Source: DASUBV01 sp036501025
Lineage (GTDB): Bacteria > Actinomycetota > Actinomycetes > Streptosporangiales > Streptosporangiaceae
Assembly: GCA_036501025.1 (NCBI GenBank)
Contig: DASYBB010000060.1
Span: 62,001-126,000, forward strand
DNA length: 64,000 nt
Direction: 5' to 3'
The translations under genes were made by a program, and so were the position numbers. Under the pieces are notes generated by a model, which saw nothing but the letters and a program-made list of their open reading frames with translations, ran no database searches and had not been told where the DNA came from. Below, piece after piece: positions 9,545-18,308 of this stretch. Position 1 is the first letter of the stretch; each line of letters opens with the position of its first letter.

Positions 9545-10278
9545 GCCGTCCCGGTGACCGCGGCGTCCCAGAACTCCTGGACCGGCGGGTAGATCAGCTC
9601 CTGGTCGCGGGACAGCTGCGACTTGACGGTCCGGCTCCGCTCGTCGGCCAGCACCTCGACCTGGCCGGCCTCGACGGCGTCGCAGGCCTGCCGGGCGACC
9701 GACTCGGGGCTGTCCTTCGGCGCGCTGGTCAGCGCGGCCATGTCGGTGTCGATGAAGCTGGCGTGCACGGCGACCACGAGGGTGCCCTGGTGGTGCAGTT
9801 CGAGGCGGACACCGTTGGTCAGCGACCACGCCGCCGCCTTCGAGGCGCCATAGGACGCGTCGAGCGGGTTGGTGTAGAAGCTGGTCACCGAGAGCATGTT
9901 GACCAGCGCGCCACCGCCGCTGGCGGCCAGCACCGGCGCGAACGCGCGGCACATGCTCAGCGTGCCGAAGTAGTTGGTCTCCATCTCCTGCCGGGCCGCG
10001 TCCAGGCTCGGGGCGTTGATGAACGTGCTGTACTTCAGCACGCCCGCGTTGTTCACCAGCAGGCTGACGTCGGCGCACTCCCGCGCGACCTGCGCCACCC
10101 GGGCCGGGTCGGTGATGTCGAGGGCGACCGGCGTCACGCCCGGCTCGGTGACCGCGGCGGGATCGCGCGCGGCCCCGTAGACCCGGGTCGCGCCCCGCCT
10201 GACCAGCTCGCGGGCGTAGGCCCGGCCCAGCCCGCGGTTGGCCCCGGTGACCAGGGCAACTGATCCGTCGATCTTCAT
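9538..10278 (-). CDS. SDR-family oxidoreductase
   Basis: A 246-residue classical short-chain dehydrogenase with cofactor motif TGANRGLG near the N-terminus, NNAG, the catalytic Ser in SVTSFYTNP, and an intact YGASK active site. Only an NAD(P)-dependent alcohol/carbonyl redox role can be stated. ATG 10278 is preceded by GGAGG on the minus strand. It lies 17 bases downstream of the MarR gene on the same strand, so the two form an operon, and it is convergent with the preceding SDR, overlapping it by 7 bases. The operator palindrome upstream of marR probably controls it. Confidence 0.9.
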   Translation of the reverse strand: MKIDGSVALVTGANRGLGRAYARELVRRGATRVYGAARDPAAVTEPGVTPVALDITDPARVAQVARECADVSLLVNNAGVLKYSTFINAPSLDAARQEMETNYFGTLSMCRAFAPVLAASGGGALVNMLSVTSFYTNPLDASYGASKAAAWSLTNGVRLELHHQGTLVVAVHASFIDTDMAALTSAPKDSPESVARQACDAVEAGQVEVLADERSRTVKSQLSRDQELIYPPVQEFWDAAVTGTAQ

Positions 10279-10295
10279 GGATGGTCCTCCGGTAG

Positions 10296-10790
10296 TCAGG
10301 GCTTACGGTTCCTGAGGGTCTCCGGATCGGCCCGGGCCAGCGCGACCAGCGCGGCACGCGCGTGCTCCGCGTGGTCGGCGCCGACGGCGGCGATGAGCGC
10401 GGCGTCGACCCGCTCGACCGCCGCGCGGATCTCGGCCACCGCGGCCTGCCCGCGCCCGGTGAGCCGCACGGTCGCCCGCCGGCGGTCGCCGGCGTCCACG
10501 CTCCGCTCCAGGTAGCCGCGCGCGGCCAGTGCGTCGACGAGCTGGCCGGCCGTCTGCTTGGAGGCGCCCAGCCGGGCGATGATCTCCCGCAGGGCCGCCT
10601 CGGGCTGGGCCATGGCGGCCAGCACGTAGCCGCCGTTGCGCGGGACGTCGTCAAACCCGGCGTCGGACAGGGCAGCGCGGATCGCGGTCCCGTAGGTGGC
10701 GCGCGCGGCCAGGAGCAGGCCGGGCATGGGGATCTCGGCGGTCCAGTCCGGTTCGGCGGGCACAGGCCGAAGTGTAGGCCTGTCCCCCAT
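10296..10790 (-). CDS. MarR-family transcriptional regulator
   Basis: A 164-residue winged-helix regulator. The DNA-binding core is LREIIARLGASKQTAGQLVD, followed by the wing region LERSVDAGDRRRATVRLTGRG with the family's conserved D-x-R-R basic segment. ATG 10790 is chosen because the frame further upstream crosses the palindromic operator. MarR proteins usually repress their own and divergent genes until a small aromatic ligand binds. Here the downstream SDR and the divergent P450 are the obvious targets. Confidence 0.88.
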   Translation of the reverse strand: MGDRPTLRPVPAEPDWTAEIPMPGLLLAARATYGTAIRAALSDAGFDDVPRNGGYVLAAMAQPEAALREIIARLGASKQTAGQLVDALAARGYLERSVDAGDRRRATVRLTGRGQAAVAEIRAAVERVDAALIAAVGADHAEHARAALVALARADPETLRNRKP

Positions 10791-10793
10791 TCG

Positions 10794-10807
10794 GTCCAAA
10801 TTTGGAC
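10794..10807. promoter_or_regulatory. Perfect palindrome, probable MarR operator
   Basis: GTCCAAATTTGGAC is a perfect 14-base palindrome lying immediately before the MarR start codon and 48 bases before the P450 ATG. It is AT-rich in otherwise very GC-rich DNA and is the right size for a MarR dimer. Occupancy should block both divergent promoters. Confidence 0.7.
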
Positions 10808-10854
10808 TATCCTGCCGACATCGGACCATCGCCCCGGAACCAGGAGGCCCGCTC

Positions 10855-12108
10855 ATGACCGCCGCGGACCAGGACGTCGCCGGGCCGGGGGCGCTGGCCG
10901 CCCTGCTCAGCCCGGGCCACGCCGCCGACCCGTACCCGACCTACGCGAAGTGGCGGGAACGCCGGGCGGTATGGCCCGTCGACGGGAGGCTGTCCGTCGT
11001 CACCGGCCACGCCGCGTGCGACGCCGCCCTGCGGGACGCCCGGCTCGGCCACGCCGAGGGCCCCGTGGCGCGGCGCATTGTCGGCCGGGCGGGCGGGGCC
11101 ACCGAGACCCAGCTCCGCTCCGGCGAGCCGGAACCGCCGCGGCGGTCATTCCTCATGCTCAACCCGCCGGACCACACCCGCCTGCGGCGGCTGGTCTCCC
11201 GGGCCTTCACCCCCGCCACCGTCGGGCGCCTCGCGCCCCGGATCGAGGAGCTCACCTCGGCCTGGCTGGCGCAGGTGGATGCCGCCGCCGGGCCGGTGGA
11301 CCTGGTCACCACCCTCGCCGCCCCGCTGCCGGTGGCCGTGATCAGCGACTTGCTGGGCATCCCGCCGGCCGACCGGCAGCTGCTGGTGAGCTGGTCGGAC
11401 GCGCTGGCCCGCGGCCTTGATCCGGCGTTCCTCGTGCCCGCCGAGGAGGTCGCCCGCCAGCTTCAGGCCCGGGACGAGTTCGCCGGATACCTGGGCGCCC
11501 TGCTGCGGGAACGGCGCCAGCGGCCCGGCCCGGATCTGCTGTCCGCTCTGGTCGAGGTGCACGACCGCGGCGACCAGCTGACCGAGGCCGAGCTCATCTC
11601 CACCTGCGTCCTGCTGCTGGTGGCCGGCCATGAGACCACCACGGGCCTCATCGGGATGGGCGCGCTGGCCCTCGCGCGCCGGCCGGCCGAGTTCGCGAAG
11701 CTCCGGGCCCGGCCTGACCTCTCCGGCCCGGCCGTGGAGGAGTTCCTCCGCTACGACTCACCGGTCCAGCTCACCGGGCGTTACGCGCTGGAGGACACCG
11801 AGCTGGCCGGGATCCCGGTCCCGGCCGGGTCCTCGGTCCTGCTGCTGCTCGGCGCGGCCAACCGCGACCCCGCCCTGTGCCCCGACCCCAACGACGTCCG
11901 CGTCGACCGGGAGCCCACCCGCCACCTGGCCTTCGGCCACGGCATCCACTTCTGTCTCGGCGCGCCGCTGGCCCGGCTCGAGGCCCAGGTCGTCTTCCGC
12001 GCCATGGCCGAGCACTTCACCGACATCACCCTGGCCGGCCCGCCGGAGTGGAAGCCCACCACCGTGCTGCGCGGGCTGCGGCACCTGCCCCTGGTCATGC
12101 AGCGCTGA
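10855..12108 (+). CDS. Cytochrome P450
   Basis: A 417-residue soluble bacterial class I P450. The I-helix oxygen-activation motif AGHETTT starts at residue 257, the K-helix ExxR is in EEFLRYDSP, and the heme loop FGHGIHFCLGAP places the axial thiolate at Cys367. It needs a ferredoxin and a reductase, neither of which is encoded nearby. ATG 10855 follows CAGGAGG. Its neighbourhood with a MarR regulator and an SDR suggests inducible hydroxylation of a small hydrophobic compound followed by alcohol oxidation. The substrate cannot be inferred. Confidence 0.93.
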   Translation: MTAADQDVAGPGALAALLSPGHAADPYPTYAKWRERRAVWPVDGRLSVVTGHAACDAALRDARLGHAEGPVARRIVGRAGGATETQLRSGEPEPPRRSFLMLNPPDHTRLRRLVSRAFTPATVGRLAPRIEELTSAWLAQVDAAAGPVDLVTTLAAPLPVAVISDLLGIPPADRQLLVSWSDALARGLDPAFLVPAEEVARQLQARDEFAGYLGALLRERRQRPGPDLLSALVEVHDRGDQLTEAELISTCVLLLVAGHETTTGLIGMGALALARRPAEFAKLRARPDLSGPAVEEFLRYDSPVQLTGRYALEDTELAGIPVPAGSSVLLLLGAANRDPALCPDPNDVRVDREPTRHLAFGHGIHFCLGAPLARLEAQVVFRAMAEHFTDITLAGPPEWKPTTVLRGLRHLPLVMQR

Positions 12109-12262
12109 ACGCGGAAGCTGGGCGCGAGTCCGGGCCGGAGGCCGGCGGGTAACGCAGCCGCGGCTGACGGGCACTAAGAAGTGCAGGCGCCTCAGGGCTC
12201 CGATCCGGCGGCCGGCCGGCGGCGTCCGGCGCGACGGCCCGGATCAGCGACGGAGGCTGCTG

Positions 12263-12857
12263 ATGACTGCAGTTCGGATTGCGCACGCTGAGCCCGGGCC
12301 CGCTGTGGCTGCCGGGTTCCGACGGCGACGCGCCGGGGCAGGTACTCGGCCCGCGGCGAGCTGCGCATCGACGAGGTCACGGACCGGGCCGGGCTGCTCC
12401 TGGTGGCCGGCCCGGCCGACGGTCCGGTCCCCCGTCCCGGCCCGGCCGCGCCCCGGCGGGTGCAGGTCACGGTGGCGGGCAGCCGGGACTGGACCCGGCA
12501 CGAGATCACCGTCGAGGTGCCCGGTGACGCGGGCATCATTCCTGCAGCCGCTGATATCCCTGGGGCGGCTGCGTGATCCCGAACGCTCACCTTCCGGGCG
12601 CAGGTCCGCGCGGCGGGCGTCACCGGCCACGCCGGGCTGGAGCTGCGGATCCGCACCGACCAGCCCCTCCGGCCCGCCCGCGGGGAAGACGACGACGACG
12701 GCCGCCGCGCCGTCCGGATCGCCGGCACCTCGGACTGGACCGGCCATGAGATCACCGCCCTGATACCGGTCGACGCGAAAGCACCATGTTCGGCGTCACG
12801 CTGACCGGGCGCGGGGAGATAGCGCTGCGCCAGGTGGAGCCGAGCCGCGGCACCTGA
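12263..12857 (+). pseudogene. Decayed gene with two related beta-rich domains
   Basis: A good ribosome site (GGAGG, 12252-12256) and ATG 12263 open a frame that soon loses sense, yet peptide-level similarity continues in other frames. Two related units are visible: one with ELRIDEVTDRAGL then SRDWTRHEITVEVP, and a second with VRAAGVTGHAGLELRIRTD then TSDWTGHEITALIP, followed after another frame change by FGVTLTGRGEIALRQVE and a stop at 12857. The shared S-x-DWT-x-HEIT-x-x-x-P pattern resembles sandwich domains found at the C-terminus of some actinobacterial regulators (recalled from general knowledge, not searched). At least three frame disruptions make this a relic. Confidence 0.5.
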
Positions 12858-12864
12858 TGCGCGG

Positions 12865-14073
12865 CTAGCGCCGCGCCCGGACGGCGTAGCCGGGGAGCCG
12901 GATGTCGGCCGCCTTGGCGAACTGCCGGGCCAGCAGGGTCCGCATCGGCCAGCGGCTCATCCAGCGCATCGATGCGGCCCGCAGGCCGATGGCGATGGCA
13001 CTGTCCGGCGCGTAGGCCCGGACTCCCCCCGGCGGCAGCTGCTGGCCCTTGGTGACGTAGGGACGCATGATCTGCTCGTAGCGGGCGAAGGCGGCATGAT
13101 GATCGCCGTCGGCGGCGCCCAGCTCGCCGGCGAGAACGTAGGCCCCGACCAGGGCCAGGCTGGTGCCCAGGCCGGTCAGCGGCGTCGGGCAGTAGCCGGC
13201 ATCGCCGACCAGCGCGGCCCGGCCGCTGGACCAGCGGCTGAGGCGCACCTGGCTGACCGCGTCAAAGAAGAAGTCGGGCGCGGTGCGCATGGCCTCGAGC
13301 AGCCGCGGGACTTCCCATCGCGCGCCGGCGAAGCGCGCGGCCAGGACGTCCATCTGGGCCGCGGTGTCGCGGGGGTCGTACTCGATCGGCGCCGACCGAA
13401 AGCTGAGCCCGGCCTTGACCTCGCCGGGGACCCGGCCCGGCCGGATCGAGGCCACGCGCCCGCCGGGCGCGTTGTGCATGAGAAACCAGCCGCCCAGGTC
13501 GGACTCCGCGGGCGCGGTGAACCAGGCCGTGTAGCAGCCGAGCGGGCGGACGCACTGCGCCGCGGGGCCGAACGCCACGCCGCGAACCGCCGAGTTCAGC
13601 CCGTCAGCCCCGATGACCAGGCCGAACCGCCGCGGGCGGGCGTTCTCGAAGGTGACCGTGACGCCGTGATCGTCCTGGTCAAGGCGGCGGACCGTGTCAT
13701 CGAAGAGGTACTCGGTGGCCGGGACGGTCGCCTCGTAGAGGACCTGGCCGAGGTCGCCGCGCAGCACCTCGACTTCGGAGACGATCCCCTCCCCGCCGAA
13801 CAGCTCGGCCGGCATCCGCGCCGCGATCCGGCCGCCGGCCCCGACGAAGGCGATGCCGCGCTGGTCGACTGTGACCTCCCGCACCCGTTCCATCAGGCCC
13901 ATCCGCTCGATGACCGTGCGTCCCGCGCCGCGCAGATCGACCGTCTGCCCGCCGGGCCGGGGGGCGGGGGCGCGCTCCACCACGGTCGTGGTGAAGCCGT
14001 ACTCGCTTAGCCAGTACGCCAGGGCGGGCCCGGCGATGCCGGCCCCGGATATGAGCACTTCCTTGTTCTGCAT
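12865..14073 (-). CDS. FAD-dependent aromatic-ring/TetX-type monooxygenase
   Basis: A 402-residue group A flavoprotein monooxygenase. It begins with the ADP-binding motif LISGAGIAGPALAYWL, has the NAD(P)H/FAD-associated segment LVIGADGLNSAVRG, and the second FAD motif ALVGDAGYCPTPLTGLG that contacts the ribityl chain. Such enzymes hydroxylate phenols or inactivate tetracycline-like compounds. The substrate here is not known. ATG 14073 is preferred; an upstream start would add 12 residues of low quality. It is divergent from a GntR-TetR hybrid regulator, with GCACTAGTACG repeated near both genes, so induction by the substrate is likely. Confidence 0.88.
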   Translation of the reverse strand: MQNKEVLISGAGIAGPALAYWLSEYGFTTTVVERAPAPRPGGQTVDLRGAGRTVIERMGLMERVREVTVDQRGIAFVGAGGRIAARMPAELFGGEGIVSEVEVLRGDLGQVLYEATVPATEYLFDDTVRRLDQDDHGVTVTFENARPRRFGLVIGADGLNSAVRGVAFGPAAQCVRPLGCYTAWFTAPAESDLGGWFLMHNAPGGRVASIRPGRVPGEVKAGLSFRSAPIEYDPRDTAAQMDVLAARFAGARWEVPRLLEAMRTAPDFFFDAVSQVRLSRWSSGRAALVGDAGYCPTPLTGLGTSLALVGAYVLAGELGAADGDHHAAFARYEQIMRPYVTKGQQLPPGGVRAYAPDSAIAIGLRAASMRWMSRWPMRTLLARQFAKAADIRLPGYAVRARR

Positions 14074-14137
14074 GGCTCTGAGCGTATGTCGTACGCAGAT
14101 TGTCGTCAATCGGTTTCAACTCGGATTATGATAGAGC

Positions 14138-14240
14138 GCACTAGTACGCTACCGCCTGTTGGGAGCAGCCGCGGGTTCTCGCGGGCCGACCCGGGCTGGT
14201 CAGCCGCTCCCTGCGCGCCGGGCACTTGTGCACTAGTACG
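14138..14240. promoter_or_regulatory. Repeated GCACTAGTACG sites, probable GntR operators
   Basis: Two identical copies of GCACTAGTACG, at 14138-14148 and 14230-14240, lie 92 bases apart in the divergent region. One is about 65 bases upstream of the FAD monooxygenase start and the other about 20 bases before the regulator start. Each contains the palindromic core ACTAGT, in keeping with GntR-type operators. Binding by the adjacent regulator is inferred. Confidence 0.55.
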
Positions 14241-14260
14241 GAAGAGGTAGGGTGGGGGAC

Positions 14261-15220
14261 GTGAACCTGCCGCCGTATGCCCGGATCGCGGCCGAGCTCC
14301 GGGCGCAGATCGAGACGGGCACCCTGGCCCCGGGCGACCGGGTGCCGTCAACCCGGGAGATCACCCAGCGGTGGGGCGTGGCCATGGCCACGGCCACGAA
14401 GGTGCTCGCCGCGCTGCGCCAGGAAGGCATCGTCCGGCCGGTTCCCGGCGTGGGCACCGTCGTTGGCGGCCGGCCGCCGGCTCGCGGGGGCCGGGCGGGT
14501 ACCGCGCCGCCGGCCCGCCCCCCAGGGCCGCCCGCGGTCCGCCGGACCGGCCCGGCTGACCCGGGACTCACGCCCGGCCGCATCGTCGGCGCCGCCATGG
14601 CCGTCGCGGACGCTGAGGGCCTGGCCGGGCTGTCGATGCGCCGCGTCGCGACCGAGCTGAGGGTGGCGACCATGTCGCTGTACCGGCACGTCGCCGACAA
14701 GGACGACCTGCTCCTGAAGATGATGGACGCCGCGTTCGGCGAGCTCCGCCTCCCGGCCCGTCCCGCCGGGGGGTGGCGGGACGAGCTCGAGCTCGCCGCG
14801 CGGACCCTGTGGGCGATGTTCCACCGCCATCCCTGGCTGGCCCCGGCATTGTCGGTGACCCGGCCGCAGCCGATCGCCCGCGGGCTGGCCTGCGCCGAGT
14901 GGGTGCTCAGCGCTCTCGACGGGCGGGGCCTGGATCCGTCCACGATGCTCACGATCCACATCACGCTCTTCAACTACGTGCGCGGCACCGCCATGAACCT
15001 CGAGCTCGAGGCCGACGCCGAGGCAGCCAGCGGCCTGGACCGCGAACAGTGGCTCGAAGCCCAGGGATCGGCCCTGCGGTCAGTGATCGAGGGCGGCCGC
15101 GCCCCGGTCTTCGAGCGCCTCACCGCCACCGGCTACGACTTCAGCCTGGAGAACCTGTTCGAGTTCGGGCTGCAGCGCCTGCTCGACGGCCTCGCCCCGA
15201 TCGTCGACGGCCGCCCCTGA
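14261..15220 (+). CDS. GntR-TetR hybrid transcriptional regulator
   Basis: About 319 residues with two DNA-binding domains. The first about 75 residues are a GntR winged helix (LPPYARIAAELRAQIETG, then VPSTREITQRWGVAMATATK). After a Pro/Gly/Ala-rich linker comes a complete TetR/AcrR domain (RIVGAAMAVADAEGLAGLS, then VATMSLYRHVADKDDLL) and a TetR-type ligand-binding domain with WLEAQ and FEFGLQRLLDGL near the end. GTG 14261 is chosen because GGTGGGGG precedes it; GTG 14252 is an in-frame alternative. It probably autoregulates and controls the divergent FAD monooxygenase through the repeated GCACTAGTACG sites. Confidence 0.9.
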   Translation: MNLPPYARIAAELRAQIETGTLAPGDRVPSTREITQRWGVAMATATKVLAALRQEGIVRPVPGVGTVVGGRPPARGGRAGTAPPARPPGPPAVRRTGPADPGLTPGRIVGAAMAVADAEGLAGLSMRRVATELRVATMSLYRHVADKDDLLLKMMDAAFGELRLPARPAGGWRDELELAARTLWAMFHRHPWLAPALSVTRPQPIARGLACAEWVLSALDGRGLDPSTMLTIHITLFNYVRGTAMNLELEADAEAASGLDREQWLEAQGSALRSVIEGGRAPVFERLTATGYDFSLENLFEFGLQRLLDGLAPIVDGRP

Positions 15221-15234
15221 CCGCGTGGCTGACC

Positions 15235-16113
15235 TCAGTCGTCCTCTCTCCGGCCGTTTTCCCCGCCGCCGGGCTGCCGGGGGCCTGGCTCGCGGTGCGC
15301 CCAGGCCTGGAGCCAGGCGTCGTAGAACCAGCGCCCGAACAGCTGGCCGCCGTAGACGACCCAGCCGACGCCGATGAGCCACGACTCCACGATCAGCACG
15401 GTGCCCAGCGCGCCGTAACTGACCGCGTTGTCGACGATGAGCGGCTCGAAGACCAGGCCGGAGAAGGCCCGCAGGCCGGTCAGGCCGAGCAAGGTCGCTA
15501 CCGCGCCCGGCAGGGCGGCCAGATAGCTCACCCGGCCCCCGACCAGGAACCGCAGCCCCCACCAGAAGAAGGCGACGCCGAGCACCACCGCGACTGCCAC
15601 CCGGCCCGCCGCCTCCGCCAGCCCGGCCTTCGCCACCGTCCCGACGGTGGCCGCCGCGTAGATGTAGGCGACCAGGACCACCAGCCACACCGTCTGACGC
15701 CAGATCTTGTGCCACGGCCCGACCGGAAGGCCCCAGATCCGCTCAAACCCGGCCTGCACGCCGCCCGCCAGCGCCACGCCGGACACGCTCAGCACCAGGG
15801 CGCTGAACACGCTCGTCGTGCCCAGCACCCGGGCCGGCGCCGAGAACAGCCGTGTCACCGCGTCGGCGGAGTGGCCGGTCAGGCCCATGCCGTAGACCAC
15901 CCACCCGGCCAGGCCGCGGTGCGGGGCCGGGCCGGCGGCAGCGACGAGGATAAGCAGCGGGATGACGGTGAGGATGGCCAGGGCGGCGAAGCCCAGCGCC
16001 CGCTGCATGAGCTCGAACTCCCGGCCGCTGCGGTACAGGGTGTCGCAGCCGAGGTCGCGCCAGGCCCGCCCGGCGCTCCGGGCCACCGCCCGCCACGGGC
16101 TCCCGCCCCTCAT
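15235..16113 (-). CDS. YihY/BrkB-type inner-membrane protein
   Basis: A 292-residue integral membrane protein with about six hydrophobic helices, including LGFAALAILTVIPLLILVA near residue 40 and VWLVVLVAYIYAAATVG mid-chain, and a polar C-terminal tail rich in Arg, Glu and Gly. The pattern and length fit the YihY/BrkB (formerly 'ribonuclease BN') family, whose molecular function is still unsettled. It is convergent with the GntR-TetR regulator, with only 14 bases between stops, and stands alone. A second, more canonical family member lies near 46 kb. Confidence 0.75.
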   Translation of the reverse strand: MRGGSPWRAVARSAGRAWRDLGCDTLYRSGREFELMQRALGFAALAILTVIPLLILVAAAGPAPHRGLAGWVVYGMGLTGHSADAVTRLFSAPARVLGTTSVFSALVLSVSGVALAGGVQAGFERIWGLPVGPWHKIWRQTVWLVVLVAYIYAAATVGTVAKAGLAEAAGRVAVAVVLGVAFFWWGLRFLVGGRVSYLAALPGAVATLLGLTGLRAFSGLVFEPLIVDNAVSYGALGTVLIVESWLIGVGWVVYGGQLFGRWFYDAWLQAWAHREPGPRQPGGGENGRREDD

Positions 16114-16295
16114 CGGCGGACGCGCCCAGCCCGCCGCCGCATCGCCGTGCCGCTGATGACCTGCAGCGTGCTCACCCGTTCCCCCGTCGCGGTACCGCTA
16201 GGCCTACCCCGGCTGCCACCGGCCACGCGAAAGGCCGGCGCGGCGCCTGACCGCCATGTCCCGCTTGCGCGACCGGGGCGACACTTAATATCGTT

Positions 16296-16320
16296 CCGAT
16301 GTATCTACTCGATATATCGG
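16296..16320. promoter_or_regulatory. Imperfect inverted repeat upstream of methyltransferase
   Basis: The arms CCGATGTATC (16296-16305) and GATATATCGG (16311-16320) pair over 9 of 10 positions with a 5-base spacer. The second arm lies within an AT-rich stretch containing the palindrome CGATATATCG. It sits 40 bases before the methyltransferase ATG. The composition recalls PadR-type operators, but no PadR gene is in the window. Confidence 0.45.
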
Positions 16321-16360
16321 GCCGATCGTTTGCCGTGGCCCGGCTGACGCAGGAGCGGCG

Positions 16361-17131
16361 ATGAGGCGGATCGACTACGACACGGAGCAGTACCGGGACT
16401 ACGCGCGCGGCCGCGCGCTCACCGAGGAGCAGCTGCAGGCCTGGATCAGCGCCTTCGGCGCCCGGCTGCCCGGGCGGCGCCCGCTGGCCGGGCTGGACGT
16501 CGGCTCCGGGACGGGCCGGTTCACTCCCGCGCTGGCGCGCGCGTTCGGGCCGGTGACCGGCGTCGAGCCGTCGGTCCGCATGCGCGAGGTAGCGCAGGCG
16601 CAGGCCGCCGAGCCGGGGGTGCGGTACCTGGCCGGCTCGGCCGAGGACCTGCCCGTGCCGTCCGGCAGCGCCGACTACGCGCTCATGTTCTTGTCCTGGC
16701 ACCACGTCCAGGACAAGCCAGCCGCCGTCGCGGAGCTGGCCAGGGTGCTCAGGCCCGGCGGGCGGCTGCTCCTGCGCTCGAACTTCAGCGACCACATCCC
16801 GCCGTCCGGGTGGTGGCTGGAGTACTTCCCGCGCGGGTTCGAGGTGGACGCCGCGCTGTTCCAGCCGCTGCATGAGGTCATCGCGACGTTCACCTCAGCC
16901 GGCTGGCAAGTGGCCGGCTTCGGCCGGGTCACCGAGCCCTCCTCGGGCACCCGCGCTGACCTGCTCCCGCGGCTGCGCCTGGGCACGCTCTCGACCTTCG
17001 CTCACCTCACGCCCGACGAGCTGGAGACCGGCTTCCGCCGCCTGGAGCAGGCCATCGCCGCAGATCCCGGCGCACCGGCGCCGCCCGATCCCGCGACCCT
17101 GCTCACGCTCGAGCGGCCGGCCGGCCGGTAG
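16361..17131 (+). CDS. Class I SAM-dependent methyltransferase
   Basis: A 256-residue methyltransferase of the ubiE/type 11 kind. Motif I is LDVGSGTGRFTPALA (about 46-60), followed by GVEPSVRMREVA with the acidic residue that binds the ribose, and the post-motif segments AEDLPVPSGSADYALM and ELARVLRPGGRLLLRS. The methyl acceptor is not predictable. ATG 16361 follows CAGGAGC. It stands alone, with an AT-rich dyad in its promoter, and is followed by coaA on the same strand after about 150 bases. Confidence 0.88.
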   Translation: MRRIDYDTEQYRDYARGRALTEEQLQAWISAFGARLPGRRPLAGLDVGSGTGRFTPALARAFGPVTGVEPSVRMREVAQAQAAEPGVRYLAGSAEDLPVPSGSADYALMFLSWHHVQDKPAAVAELARVLRPGGRLLLRSNFSDHIPPSGWWLEYFPRGFEVDAALFQPLHEVIATFTSAGWQVAGFGRVTEPSSGTRADLLPRLRLGTLSTFAHLTPDELETGFRRLEQAIAADPGAPAPPDPATLLTLERPAGR

Positions 17132-17281
17132 CTGCGGGCGGGTGCTGCCCGCGGCGGAAGCGCCGGTCATTCCAGGAGACCAGCGTGGGCCGTCCAGGCC
17201 GCGGCTGTCCCGGGCTCGCTGATCATGATCAACCGGGGCCGGCCGGCGGCTGCCGCATGGGCCAGCCGTAGGTTGGGGAGC

Positions 17282-18217
17282 GTGACGACTGGTCGGAACG
17301 GGTCCGTGCCGTACCTGGATATGGATCGCGAGGCCTGGCAGAATCTGCGCGCCAGCACTCCCATGTCGATGACCGCCGCGGAGCTGGGCAAGCTGCGCGG
17401 AGTCGCCGATCCGATCCGGCTCACCGAGGTCGAGGAGATCTACCTGCCGCTGAGCAGGCTGCTGCGCCTCTACTACGAGGCGAGCACGGCCCTGCGGGAG
17501 ACGGTCGGCGGGTTCCTGGGTGAGCAGATCCGGCCCGCTCCGTTCATCATCGCCGTGGCGGGCAGCGTCGCCGTCGGCAAGTCCACCACGGCCCGGGTGC
17601 TCCAGGCGCTGATCTCGCAGTGGCCGCAGAGCCCGGACACCGAGCTCGTCACGACCGACAACTTCCTGTATCCCGGCGCGGTACTCCAGGAGCGCGGCCT
17701 GAGCAACCGCAAGGGCTTCCCCGAGTCGTACGACCGGCGCGCGCTCTTGCGCTTCGTCCAGCAGGTGCGGGCCGGCGCGGCCGAGGTGAGCGCGCCGGTC
17801 TACTCCCACCTCGCCTACGACATCGTGCCCGGCGAGCAGCAGTGGGTGCGGCAGCCTGACATCCTCATCCTCGAGGGCATCAATGTGCTGCAGCCCGCCC
17901 CGGCCGGATCCCTGGCCGTCTCGGACTTCATTGACTTCTCCATCTACGTCGACGCGCGCACCGACCACATCCAGCAATGGTTTCTCGACCGGCTGCACGC
18001 GCTGCGCCAGACCGCGTTCGCTGACCCCCGGTCCCCGTTCCGGCGGCTGACCCAGGCCAGCACCGCCGACGTCGAGGCATTCGGCACCCAGGTATGGCGG
18101 ACCATCAACGAGGTCAACCTCGTCGAGAACATCCAGCCCACCCGGGCACGGGCCACCCTCGTCCTGCACAAGGGCGCCGATCACGACGTGACGCGGATCC
18201 GGCTCCGGCGTTTCTGA
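17282..18217 (+). CDS. coaA: Type I pantothenate kinase
   Basis: This cytoplasmic kinase phosphorylates pantothenate, the first and regulated step of coenzyme A synthesis. Starting at GTG 17282 the protein has 311 residues, the usual actinobacterial CoaA length. The P-loop GSVAVGKST begins at residue 94. Other family landmarks are TTDNFLYPG, KGFPESYD, YSHLAYDIVPGEQQ and ILEGINVLQ. The C-terminus ILVLHKGADH is recast here as TLVLHKGADHDVTRIRLRR. A longer in-frame start at 17225 exists but would precede the conserved N-terminus. This is the one clear housekeeping gene in an otherwise accessory stretch. Confidence 0.95.
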   Translation: MTTGRNGSVPYLDMDREAWQNLRASTPMSMTAAELGKLRGVADPIRLTEVEEIYLPLSRLLRLYYEASTALRETVGGFLGEQIRPAPFIIAVAGSVAVGKSTTARVLQALISQWPQSPDTELVTTDNFLYPGAVLQERGLSNRKGFPESYDRRALLRFVQQVRAGAAEVSAPVYSHLAYDIVPGEQQWVRQPDILILEGINVLQPAPAGSLAVSDFIDFSIYVDARTDHIQQWFLDRLHALRQTAFADPRSPFRRLTQASTADVEAFGTQVWRTINEVNLVENIQPTRARATLVLHKGADHDVTRIRLRRF

Positions 18218-18308
18218 CGACGCCGGCCGCCCGGGAGCCGCCCGGCCGCTGGCCCCCGGCGTCTTGACAACGGCGGCGAGGGCGGGTTTCCCTCTTTATT
18301 AAGATCAA

